From assembly GCA_022823665.1 (NCBI GenBank), contig JAJEHN010000036.1:124001-188000 (forward strand): 64,000 bases of DNA, read 5' to 3'. Below the pieces are notes generated by a model. It made no database searches. It had not been told where the DNA came from and saw nothing but the letters and a program-made list of their open reading frames with translations. The translations under genes and the position numbers were made by a program. This DNA comes from Thermoanaerobaculia bacterium (GTDB lineage Bacteria > Acidobacteriota > Thermoanaerobaculia > Multivoradales > Multivoraceae). Below, one piece after another: positions 26,009 through 33,596 of this stretch (positions are counted from its first letter, which is position 1; each line of letters starts with the position of its first letter).

Positions 26009-27155
26009 CCCGGTCGCGGCGGTCGATCACGAGACGTGGCAGGCGGCGGCTGAGACCGCACCACACCTCGTAGGCCGCGATGCCGGCGCGGCCGGCCAGT
26101 TCGCCAACCCCGATCCGCTGCTTCCCCTGTCTTCCGAGCAGGACGCATTCGTCGCCGATCGCGGCGCCTGGAACCCGGGTGACGTCGACGGTCAGTGAAT
26201 CCATGCTGATCTGACCGACGATCGGGCAACGCTCACCCCTGACCAGGACCTCGCCGCTGCCGAAGCCCGAGCTGAAACCGTCTCCATAGCCGATCCGGAT
26301 CAGGGCGATCCTGGCCGAATCGGGCGCTCGCCAGGTGCGCCGGTAGCCCACGCCGGCGCCGGCCGGTACCGGCCGCACGTCGACGATCGGGGCCTTGAGG
26401 CTCATGACCGGCCGCAAGCCGGAGGTTTCCGAGCCATCGACCAGGGTCGCCAGGTCCAGCCCGTAGAGGGCTCCGCCGACCCGCACCGCGGTCCAGCGGG
26501 CGGAGGCGCGCCCGAGCGCCGCGGACGAGTTCGCGAGGTGTACGGGAACCGAACGGCGCTCACCGGGGTCGAGAAGCTCGAAGGCGTCGGCGAAGCGCCG
26601 CTCCTGTTCTCCGGTAAAGGAGCTTTCGGCCAGCTCGGACTCAGCCAGGTGAGACATCAGGCCCGCAAGCCGGAACTCCGGCGCGCTACGCAGGTCATCG
26701 AGCGCGGCCGGCCAGTCGCTCGGTTTCAGGCCGGCACGGCTCATGCCGGTGTCCAGTTCGACGACGACCTCCAGCGCCTCTTCCGCGCCAGCCCCGCGAC
26801 GGCCCAGCCAGTCACTCCAGGCTGCGAGTTGCCCGAGGCGCGTGAGCACGGGCGTCGCGTTCCGGCGAACCACGCGGTCCAGGTCTTCGGACGATTCCGG
26901 GCCGCCGAACAGCAGGATGCGCCCGCCGTACCCGGCGTCGCGGAGCTCCTCGACTTCGGCGGCGACCGCCACCGCCAGGCCGTCGATGCCGAGCCGCTCG
27001 AGTTCCAGAGCCACGGCCGCCGCGCCGTGGCCGTAGGCGTCCGCCTTGACGACTCCGTAGACCGCCGCCTGACCGACCGACCGCCGCACCGCGCGAAGGT
27101 TGACCGCCAGGGCGCCGAGATCGATCTCGACCCGCGCGCCTGGGCTGCTGTTCAG
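25983..27155 (-). CDS. alr: Alanine racemase (probable CTG start)
   Basis: A PLP enzyme that makes D-alanine for peptidoglycan. The PLP lysine is in VKADAYGHG near the N-terminus, the catalytic tyrosine in GAGVGYRRTW and the C-terminal QISMDSLTVDVT motif is present. The first ATG/GTG/TTG in frame is GTG at 27087-27089, which would cut off the usual ARVEIDLGALAVNLRAV N-terminus. Extending upstream, no ATG, GTG or TTG occurs before an in-frame stop. A CTG at 27153-27155 overlaps the dnaB stop as CTGA and has GGAGGGG five bases upstream, so I place the start there (390 residues). If wrong, the gene begins at 27089. Confidence 0.9.
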   Translation of the reverse strand: MNSSPGARVEIDLGALAVNLRAVRRSVGQAAVYGVVKADAYGHGAAAVALELERLGIDGLAVAVAAEVEELRDAGYGGRILLFGGPESSEDLDRVVRRNATPVLTRLGQLAAWSDWLGRRGAGAEEALEVVVELDTGMSRAGLKPSDWPAALDDLRSAPEFRLAGLMSHLAESELAESSFTGEQERRFADAFELLDPGERRSVPVHLANSSAALGRASARWTAVRVGGALYGLDLATLVDGSETSGLRPVMSLKAPIVDVRPVPAGAGVGYRRTWRAPDSARIALIRIGYGDGFSSGFGSGEVLVRGERCPIVGQISMDSLTVDVTRVPGAAIGDECVLLGRQGKQRIGVGELAGRAGIAAYEVWCGLSRRLPRLVIDRRDRAREPDRGR

Positions 27156-28513
27156 TTCGGCCCCTCCGGCGGCGCGTGATGGCCGTCGTAGTTGCGGAAG
27201 GTCGTCGTGTCGCCGAGAAAGACGAGGCGCACGGAGCCCGTCTCACCATTCCGGTGCTTTGCGATGATCAGGTCGGCCAGTCCTTCGACGTCGGGATCCT
27301 CGGGCTCGTAGACCTCTTCGCGATAGACGAACATGACGATGTCGGCGTCCTGCTCGATGTTCCCCGACTCCCGGAGATCGGCGAGTTGCGGCCGGTGGTC
27401 CTTGCCTCTTCGCTCCGGTAGCCGCGAGAGCTGCGACAGGGCAACGACCGGCACCTCCAGTTCCTTGGCCAGCTGCTTCAGGCCTCGCGTGATGGCGCCA
27501 ATCTCCAGGTTGCGGTTCTCGTACCGGCCGCCCGCGTTCATCAACTGGAGATAGTCGACGACCAGCAGGGAGAGGCCGCTCTGTACCTTCAGACGGCGCG
27601 CCTTGGACGCGACCTCGAGCAGGGACGGGTTCGCCGAGTCGTCGATGAACAGCGGGGAGTCACGGCTGTTGGAGACCGCCTGGTGCAGGCGGCTCCAGTC
27701 CCGGGGGGACAACTGGCCGCCGCGCAGCCGATGAAACGGGATGTCGGTTGTCGAACACAGGACCCGCATGGCGATCTCCCGCTCGCTCATCTCCAGCGAG
27801 AAGAAACCCGCGGCCCGCCCCTCCTGGTGGGCGACGTGAGCGGCTATGTTCAGCGCCAGACTCGTCTTGCCCATTCCCGGCCGGCCGGCGACAATGACCA
27901 GGTTTCCGGGCTGCAGGCCGTGGGTCATCCGGTCGAGGTCGACGAATCCGGTACGCAGGCCAGGGAAGTCGTTCGCCGCGCTCTGTTCGAGGTGCTCGAT
28001 CGTCTCCCGGTAGATCTGGTCGAGCGGCACGAACGTCCTCGATACGGCCTCCTCGCTCAGGGCCATGACCTCGCGTTCCGCCTCGGCCAGGGCCTGCTGG
28101 GCTTCCAGGCCGCCGTCCAGCGCCGTCCTGTAGATCTTCGTGCAGGCGTCGATCAGACGCCGCCGCAGAGCTCGTTCCTTGATGATCTCGACGTAGGAGT
28201 CCACCCGGCCCAGGTCGGGCAGGTCGACCTCGAGCGTGGCCAGATAGGCCACGCCGCCAGCCGATTCGAACTCGCCGCGTTGCTCCAGTCGGGCCTGGAG
28301 CGTGCGCAGGTCGATGGGACTCTCCGCTTCCTGAAGCGCCAGCATCGCTTCGTACAGCAGTCGGTGGCGCTCGAAGTAGTAGTCCTCGGGCTTCAGTCGG
28401 CTGGAGGTAGCGGCCAGGTGCCGCTCCGCGTCGAGCAGGATCGCGGCCAGCACCGCACGCTCCGACTCCTCGCTGTGCGGCAGGCTGTGGGTGGTTTCGA
28501 CCGGCGCGCGCAC
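27152..28513 (-). CDS. dnaB: Replicative DNA helicase
   Basis: A 453-residue hexameric replicative helicase (DnaB). The N-terminal DnaB domain (about 12-115) is followed by a linker and the RecA-like C-terminal domain with Walker A GRPGMGKTS at about 207, Walker B LLVVDYLQLM and the LSQLSR and LRESGNIEQDADIVMFVYR signatures. No intein or insertion is visible. The start is GTG at 28511-28513 with a GGGG just before it. The gene starts 102 bp from the divergent outer-membrane-type gene and its stop overlaps the probable alr start. Ribosomal rpsR/rplI, often neighbours of dnaB, are not here. Confidence 0.96.
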   Translation of the reverse strand: MRAPVETTHSLPHSEESERAVLAAILLDAERHLAATSSRLKPEDYYFERHRLLYEAMLALQEAESPIDLRTLQARLEQRGEFESAGGVAYLATLEVDLPDLGRVDSYVEIIKERALRRRLIDACTKIYRTALDGGLEAQQALAEAEREVMALSEEAVSRTFVPLDQIYRETIEHLEQSAANDFPGLRTGFVDLDRMTHGLQPGNLVIVAGRPGMGKTSLALNIAAHVAHQEGRAAGFFSLEMSEREIAMRVLCSTTDIPFHRLRGGQLSPRDWSRLHQAVSNSRDSPLFIDDSANPSLLEVASKARRLKVQSGLSLLVVDYLQLMNAGGRYENRNLEIGAITRGLKQLAKELEVPVVALSQLSRLPERRGKDHRPQLADLRESGNIEQDADIVMFVYREEVYEPEDPDVEGLADLIIAKHRNGETGSVRLVFLGDTTTFRNYDGHHAPPEGPN

Positions 28514-28615
28514 GATATCCCCGAGACGCCTAGCCTAGCGCCGCCACAAGCTCCAGAGGCGCCGCTGGCGAGCCTGCGGATTTCGTGCCCCGTGCCAAGA
28601 TGAAGCGACGAGTCC

Positions 28616-29713
28616 ATGGACCAACGTGCCTCTCCGTTCGCGTCGCTCGCTTGGCCGGCGCTGGTCTGTCTGGGGGTGTTGATCAGCGCCGCCGCGGCCG
28701 GCCAGGAGCCGGAGCGGGATCCGCCGGCCGGTTCGGAAGCCGACGCCGCCGACACCGCCGCGGAGGAGGCCGATCCCTGCGCTTCCGAGTACCTGGAGGG
28801 ACGATCGTGGATCGACTGGCTGAACCGCGGCCTGCACCGCACCGCCTGCGAGACAGCCCTGTGGTTCGACCACCTCTTCGGCGACTACCGCCTGGACGAG
28901 AAGCTGGAAGCGACATACGGGCGCGCCTTCGTTGGAGTGGTCTGGGACGAGGACTACGGGTTCGAGGACGACCTGAGTTTTCGCGCCCGCCTCCACTTCC
29001 CGAACATGGAACGCCGTCTCAACGCCTTCATCGGTCGCGACGACCGGGATGACCTCCTGGAAGACGCCCAGCGCCGCGGGGCGACTTCCCTGCCGCGAAT
29101 GTTCGACCCCGAAGACGACGAGTGGCTGGTGGGACTCGGCTACCGGCCGATCTCGAGCCGCAACAGCGACCTCGACTTCGACCTCGGCATGAACTTCAAC
29201 TTTCCCGTCGAGCCCTGGGTCCGGGCTCGCTACAAGCATCGTTCCTTTCTCTCGGAGACGGATCTGGTCCGCTTCCGGCACACCCTGTTCTGGGAGCGGG
29301 ACGACGGCTGGGGGCTGGCGACCCGGATCGACTACGAGCACGCCTTCCCGGCCGGATCCATGCTGAGATGGCGCGGCGCCGGCAAGGTCTCGGACATCAC
29401 CAGGGGGGCGGACTGGTTCACCGAGTTGAGCTACTACCATCGGCTGGGCCGCCGCCGCGCCCTCGCGCACCAGATCGGCGCCAACGGCGAGACCGGCGCG
29501 CCGGTTCTCGTCGAGAACTACTTCGTGCGGTTCATCTTCCGGCAGCAGATCCTCCGGGAGTGGCTCTTCCTCGAGGTCGGTCCGGGCCTGGCCTGGCGTC
29601 GCGAGGAACCCGGCCGGCCCAGGGACTCCGTGCCGATCCTGCGTTTCGGGGTCGAGATGCTGTTCGGAGACTACCGGGGCCAGGGCACCGCCGCGCCGGT
29701 TCCGGGCGGATAG
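28616..29713 (+). CDS. Unknown, putative outer-membrane beta-barrel protein
   Basis: I do not recognise this 365-residue protein. It has a signal peptide (about 1-29, hydrophobic WPALVCLGVLISAAAAG) and an acidic Ala/Glu-rich segment (30-53). Alternating aromatic and charged residues typical of outer-membrane beta-strands follow, for example LSFRARLHF, VRARYKHRSF and ATRIDYEHAF. The end, VPILRFGVEMLF, is not the usual Phe/Trp terminus, because a short Gly/Pro-rich tail follows. The gene is followed 37 bp later by the crotonase-fold gene on the same strand. Only its location (secreted, probably outer membrane) is supported. Confidence 0.75.
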   Translation: MDQRASPFASLAWPALVCLGVLISAAAAGQEPERDPPAGSEADAADTAAEEADPCASEYLEGRSWIDWLNRGLHRTACETALWFDHLFGDYRLDEKLEATYGRAFVGVVWDEDYGFEDDLSFRARLHFPNMERRLNAFIGRDDRDDLLEDAQRRGATSLPRMFDPEDDEWLVGLGYRPISSRNSDLDFDLGMNFNFPVEPWVRARYKHRSFLSETDLVRFRHTLFWERDDGWGLATRIDYEHAFPAGSMLRWRGAGKVSDITRGADWFTELSYYHRLGRRRALAHQIGANGETGAPVLVENYFVRFIFRQQILREWLFLEVGPGLAWRREEPGRPRDSVPILRFGVEMLFGDYRGQGTAAPVPGG

Positions 29714-29750
29714 AGTCCACGGCCACGGGAACCAGGAAGCGAGGAGTGAG

Positions 29751-30536
29751 ATGAGCGACGGCGGTCCGGGCAACGGCGAAGTGACGGTGGCGATCGGGGA
29801 CGACCTCGTCGCCGAGATCGAGATTCACCGGCCGCCCAACAACTTCTTCGATCTCGACCTGATCGACCAACTGGCGACGGCGATCGGCGAGCTGGACGAG
29901 CGGGACGACTGCCGCGCGGCCGTGCTCTGCTCGGAGGGCAAGCACTTCTGCGCCGGCGCGAACCTGAACGCGGGGCGGGACGCGACCGGCGACGGCGGTG
30001 AGCGCCATCTTTACGACGAGGCCGTTCGCCTGTTCGACACGAAGACGCCGATCGTCGCGGCCGTCCAGGGCGCGGCCGTCGGCGGCGGCCTGGGACTGGC
30101 GCTGATGCCGGACTTCCGGGTGGCCTGTCCCGAGGCGCGCTTCTCCGCCAACTTCGCTCGCCTGGGGTTCGTTCAGGGCTTCGGTCTGACCGTGACGCTG
30201 CCGCGCCTCGTCGGCCGCCAGCGGGCGATGGAGATGTTCTACACCGGCCGCCGGGTCAAGGGCGAGGAGGCCCTCCGCATCGGTCTCTGCGACGACCTCG
30301 TGCCGCTGGACCAGGTACGCGCGCGTGCGAGGGAGCTTGCCGGCGAGATCGCCGTCTCGGCGCCGCTCGCGGTCCGTTCGATCCGGGAGATGATGCGCGG
30401 ACGCCTGGCGGCGGAGATCCGCGCCGCCACGGACCACGAAAAGGCTGAGCAGAACCGGCTGCGGCAGACCGCGGACTTCGCGGAAGGGGTCCGAGCCATG
30501 ACCGAACGGCGCCCGCCGCGATTCGTCGGCGCCTGA
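29751..30536 (+). CDS. Enoyl-CoA hydratase/isomerase (crotonase) family protein
   Basis: A 261-residue crotonase-fold protein that should bind an acyl-CoA thioester. The oxyanion-hole segments are recognisable: HFCAGANL near 65-72 and QGAAVGGGLGLAL at 106-118. The two catalytic glutamates of enoyl-CoA hydratase are both absent. The first position is G115 (GGGLG) and the second F135 (SANFARLG), spaced 20 residues apart as in hydratases. It is therefore unlikely to be a standard hydratase; isomerase, thioesterase or other crotonase activity is possible. The start is the ATG at 29751, preceded by GAGGAG. It converges on feoB across a palindrome. Confidence 0.85.
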   Translation: MSDGGPGNGEVTVAIGDDLVAEIEIHRPPNNFFDLDLIDQLATAIGELDERDDCRAAVLCSEGKHFCAGANLNAGRDATGDGGERHLYDEAVRLFDTKTPIVAAVQGAAVGGGLGLALMPDFRVACPEARFSANFARLGFVQGFGLTVTLPRLVGRQRAMEMFYTGRRVKGEEALRIGLCDDLVPLDQVRARARELAGEIAVSAPLAVRSIREMMRGRLAAEIRAATDHEKAEQNRLRQTADFAEGVRAMTERRPPRFVGA

Positions 30537-30553
30537 CCTGCTAGTCAGGCGCC
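30528..30553. terminator. Bidirectional hairpin between crotonase gene and feoB
   Basis: Two perfect complementary 10-bp arms (GGCGCCTGAC and GTCAGGCGCC) separated by 6 bases. Each arm contains the TGA stop codon of one of the two convergent genes. It has no U-tract on either side, so it is not a classical intrinsic terminator; a strong 3'-end hairpin for both transcripts is the more careful description. Confidence 0.5.
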
Positions 30554-32473
30554 GGCTGCCGAGGCGAGGACGAAGGTCAGCCAGGCGCTCAGCCAGGCCA
30601 GGCCGTTCATGTACGCGAACGTGAAGGCCGGCCATCGCCAACCCCCGGTTTCCCGTCGGATCACGGCCAGCGTCGACATGCACTGCATCGCGAAAGCGAA
30701 GTAGACCAGCAGTGCAAGCGCCGAAGCCCGCGACAGGAGCGGTGGCGCGCCGCCTTCCCCGCTGCCGGCCAGCAGGACGCCGAGACCCTCTCCGTCCTCC
30801 CCCTCGTGGGCGTAGATCTGCGCCAGGGTGGCGACCATCACTTCGCGGGCAGCCTGCGAGGCGACCAGGCCGACGTTGATCCGCCAGTCGAAGTCCATGG
30901 GCGCGAACACGGGTTCCAGCAGCCGCCCGGCGGAAGCCGCGTAGCTCCCCTCCAGCACCGCCCGCTGATTCTCCGTCACGGAGAGTTGAGGGTCGGCCGG
31001 ACGCCGCGGCAGGTTGAGCAGGAACCAGAGAATGACGCTGGCGGCCAGGATGATCGTGCCGGCTCGGCGCAGGAACAGCTTCGCGCGGTCCCACACGCCG
31101 AGAGCGATGTCGCTGGGCCGGGGCAACCGGTACGGCGGCAGTTCGAGGTAGAACGGCAACGTGGCGCCGCGCAGCAGACCGCGCTTGAACACGGCCGCCG
31201 ACAGCAATGCGGCCCCGGTGCCCAGGAAGTAGAGGCCCGTCAGGGTGAGCCCCTGCCAGGTGAAGGGACCCAACACCGGGTCGGCGGGGATGAAGGCCGC
31301 GATCAGCAGGATGTAGACGGGCAGACGGGCCGAGCAGGTCGCGAACGGAGCGACCAGGATCGTCGTCAGTCGATCGCGCGGCGAGGGAATCGTCCGGGTC
31401 GCCATGATGCCTGGAACCGCGCATGCATAGGAGGACAGGAGGGCGATGAAACAGCGGCCCTCCAGCCCGACCCAGCCCATCACGCGGTCGACGACGAACG
31501 CGGCCCGGGCCATGTAACCGCAGGCTTCAAGGAACAGGATGACCGTGAACAGGAGCACGATCTGCGGGAGGAAGACGATCACCGCGCCGACACCGCGGAT
31601 CACGCCGTCGGCAAGAAGCCTGGTGAACGCCGTGTCCGGCAGCGTTGCCAGGATCTGGTCCGCGAGCCCGTCCATCAGCCCGGACAGGAAGTCCATGGCG
31701 GGAGTGGCCCAGGTGAAGATGGCCTGGAAGAAGAACCCCACGAAGACCAGAAAGACCGCGGAACCGATGGCCGGGTGAAGCAGGAAGCGGTCCAGGCGCC
31801 GGGTCCAGCGGTTCGGTTCCGGAGCCTGCCGGCGGCAGGCCCCCAGAACGTCGCGCGCCCAGCCGAATCGGTCCTCCGGCGTCTTCGCCTCCGCGCCGTG
31901 CAGCAGGCCGGGTCCCGGGGTCCAGTCCCAGGGCGAACTGACCAGCGCGCCGAGATCGTCGATGCCGAGGCCGCGGTTGCCGACCACTCCGACCACCGGC
32001 ACACCGAGTTCGTCCTGAAGTTCCTTCGGGTCGATCTCGCCGTGTCGCGCCTTCAGTTCGTCGATCATCGTCAGGGCGACACAGACCGGAAGGCCCAGGC
32101 CGGCGGCTTCGGCCAGGAGAGGCAACCCCCGTTCGATCGTCGTGGCGTCGACGACCACGACGACGCCGTCCGGCGGCGCCTCGCCGAAGCCGCCCTCGAG
32201 CACCCGGACCGCGACCGTCTCGTCTTCCGATTGCGGCTCCAGACTGTATACGCCGGGCAGGTCGACCAGCCGGACACCGTCGGCTCCGAACCTTCGCTGA
32301 AGATCGCCCTCACGGCGGTCGACCGTGACCCCCGGGTAGTTCCCCGCCTTGGCCCGATGCCCCGTGAGGGCGTTGAACAGCGTCGTCTTGCCCGAGTTCG
32401 GCGCCCCCAGAATCGCGATACGCCCCGGCCGCCTCGGCGGCGTGGTCGGTCGCAGCCGGACCAGTGTCGTCAT
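30545..32473 (-). CDS. feoB: Ferrous iron transport protein B
   Basis: An Fe(II) uptake GTPase-permease in the inner membrane. The 642-residue protein has an N-terminal G domain with G1 GAPNSGKTT at 23-31 and G3 DLPGVYSL at 71-78. The G4 guanine-recognition motif reads TMID (135-138), with threonine in place of the usual asparagine. A helical spacer domain follows, then about eight membrane segments with two Gate-type regions (FxPQIVLLF and SSYACAVPGIMATRT). It is somewhat shorter than E. coli FeoB (773). Its ATG overlaps the feoA stop as ATGA. No feoC is present. Confidence 0.95.
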   Translation of the reverse strand: MTTLVRLRPTTPPRRPGRIAILGAPNSGKTTLFNALTGHRAKAGNYPGVTVDRREGDLQRRFGADGVRLVDLPGVYSLEPQSEDETVAVRVLEGGFGEAPPDGVVVVVDATTIERGLPLLAEAAGLGLPVCVALTMIDELKARHGEIDPKELQDELGVPVVGVVGNRGLGIDDLGALVSSPWDWTPGPGLLHGAEAKTPEDRFGWARDVLGACRRQAPEPNRWTRRLDRFLLHPAIGSAVFLVFVGFFFQAIFTWATPAMDFLSGLMDGLADQILATLPDTAFTRLLADGVIRGVGAVIVFLPQIVLLFTVILFLEACGYMARAAFVVDRVMGWVGLEGRCFIALLSSYACAVPGIMATRTIPSPRDRLTTILVAPFATCSARLPVYILLIAAFIPADPVLGPFTWQGLTLTGLYFLGTGAALLSAAVFKRGLLRGATLPFYLELPPYRLPRPSDIALGVWDRAKLFLRRAGTIILAASVILWFLLNLPRRPADPQLSVTENQRAVLEGSYAASAGRLLEPVFAPMDFDWRINVGLVASQAAREVMVATLAQIYAHEGEDGEGLGVLLAGSGEGGAPPLLSRASALALLVYFAFAMQCMSTLAVIRRETGGWRWPAFTFAYMNGLAWLSAWLTFVLASAAGA

Positions 32474-32715
32474 GCGCCGGCCCGATGGACCCGGATCCGC
32501 CGCGCCTCGCTGCGGCGCAGACTCAGGAGCGCGCCGCGAAGCTCGTACATCGCGGGATCGCCGAGCGGCGCCCGGCGAATGAACCGGACCGGCGCCCCGG
32601 CGCAGAAGCCGATCTCCCGGAGGCGCCTGCTGTCGGCGCCGGTGCCGGTTACCCCGGCGATCTCAAGCAATCGCCCGTCGCTGGCGTCGGCCACGTCGGC
32701 CAGGGTTCGGTCCAT
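32470..32715 (-). CDS. feoA: Ferrous iron transport protein A (FeoA domain)
   Basis: An 81-residue SH3-like FeoA domain protein, a cytoplasmic partner needed for FeoB activity. The segment SRRLREIGFCAGAPVRFIRRAPLGDPAMYELRGALLSLRRSEARRIRV is typical. The ATG at 32713-32715 gives a normal N-terminus (MDRTLADVAD). The frame stays open upstream through the tRNA cluster, but that part is not protein-coding. Overlap ATGA with feoB at 32470-32473 indicates coupling. Confidence 0.93.
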   Translation of the reverse strand: MDRTLADVADASDGRLLEIAGVTGTGADSRRLREIGFCAGAPVRFIRRAPLGDPAMYELRGALLSLRRSEARRIRVHRAGA

Positions 32716-32772
32716 TTCGGACCGGGAGAGTACCAGTTGCGGGCAGAGGTTGCCCGCGCCTCCGGAGAACGC

Positions 32773-32858
32773 TGGTGCCGGAGGCGGGATTCGAACCCGC
32801 ACGCCCCTGAAGGCGGAGGATTTTAAGTCCTCTGCGTCTGCCGTTCCGCCACTCCGGC
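32773..32858 (-). tRNA. tRNA-Leu (anticodon UAA)
   Basis: An 86-nt type II tRNA with encoded CCA. The acceptor GCCGGAG pairs with CTCCGGC; the anticodon stem GAGGA/TCCTC encloses CTTAAAA (anticodon UAA). Its acceptor and D-arm closely match the tRNA-Leu(CAA) at 21213. Confidence 0.95.
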
Positions 32859-32881
32859 CCTTGCGTCGCGAGTCGAGATTC

Positions 32882-32956
32882 TGGAGGCGACGGCCGGATT
32901 CGAACCGGCGAATAAGGGTTTTGCAGACCCTCGCCTTACCACTTGGCCACGTCGCC
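32882..32956 (-). tRNA. tRNA-Cys (anticodon GCA)
   Basis: A 75-nt tRNA with encoded CCA. The acceptor GGCGACG pairs with CGTCGCC; the anticodon arm GGGTC-TGCAAAA-CCC gives anticodon GCA. The cysS gene lies about 640 bp upstream on the same strand. Confidence 0.95.
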
Positions 32957-32997
32957 TCTGGGGACCTCGCCGCCGGTTTCAGGCCGCGTGGATCGCG

Positions 32998-33072
32998 TGG
33001 AGCGGGAAACGGGATTCGAACCCGCGACCCCAACCTTGGCAAGGTTGTGCTCTACCACTGAGCTATTCCCGC
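32998..33072 (-). tRNA. tRNA-Gly (anticodon GCC)
   Basis: A 75-nt tRNA with encoded CCA. The acceptor GCGGGAA pairs with TTCCCGC; the anticodon arm CAACC-TTGCCAA-GGTTG gives anticodon GCC. Head of the Gly-Cys-Leu tRNA group on the minus strand. Confidence 0.95.
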
Positions 33073-33159
33073 GCCCGAGCGAACCCGGCCGTGCAACCGG
33101 CAGGCCCTGATCCGCGAGAATACGGTTCCCTTCTGGACAGTGTCAACTCGCAGCGCGGG

Positions 33160-33576
33160 TCAGAGCCAACTCCGGCGCCCGGCGTCGTCGACGGTGAAGG
33201 CGTCGGGATAGTGAGTGAAGGTCCAGCCGCCTTCGTCGTCCGACCAGGTCGCCGTCACGACGTCGAAGCGGCACGGACGCCGCCGGAGAGGCGCCCGTTC
33301 CGGCTGGCACAGGAAGGCCTCCGCGCCTCGCACCAGGCGCCCCCGCTTGCGGCGGTCCACCGCCGCGGCGGCGCCGCCGAATCGCGGGTCGAATCGCGCC
33401 TTGACCTCGACGAAGCAGAGCGTGTCGCCGTCCAGCGTGATCAGGTCGAGTTCCCCGACCGGCGAGTTGAAGTTCCGCTCCAGGATCCGGTGGCCTCCGG
33501 CCTCCAGCAGCTCGGCCGCGGCCCGCTCGGCCTCCGCGCCGCTCAGGCGCGGCGGCGATCCCGTACCAGCGCACAC
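33160..33576 (-). CDS. YraN/UPF0102 family endonuclease-like protein
   Basis: A 138-residue YraN-type protein with a restriction-endonuclease-like fold. The core motif is present: GELDLITLDGDTLCFVEVKAR at about 42-62, with the E-x-D and EVK catalytic residues. The family is widespread and its role is unknown; structural similarity to Holliday-junction resolvases has been noted. It lies 20 bp after cysS on the same strand, so the two are probably cotranscribed, followed by the tRNA group. The start is the ATG at 33574-33576. Confidence 0.88.
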   Translation of the reverse strand: MCAGTGSPPRLSGAEAERAAAELLEAGGHRILERNFNSPVGELDLITLDGDTLCFVEVKARFDPRFGGAAAAVDRRKRGRLVRGAEAFLCQPERAPLRRRPCRFDVVTATWSDDEGGWTFTHYPDAFTVDDAGRRSWL

Positions 33577-33596
33577 GGCAACGGCGCCCGGTCGGC

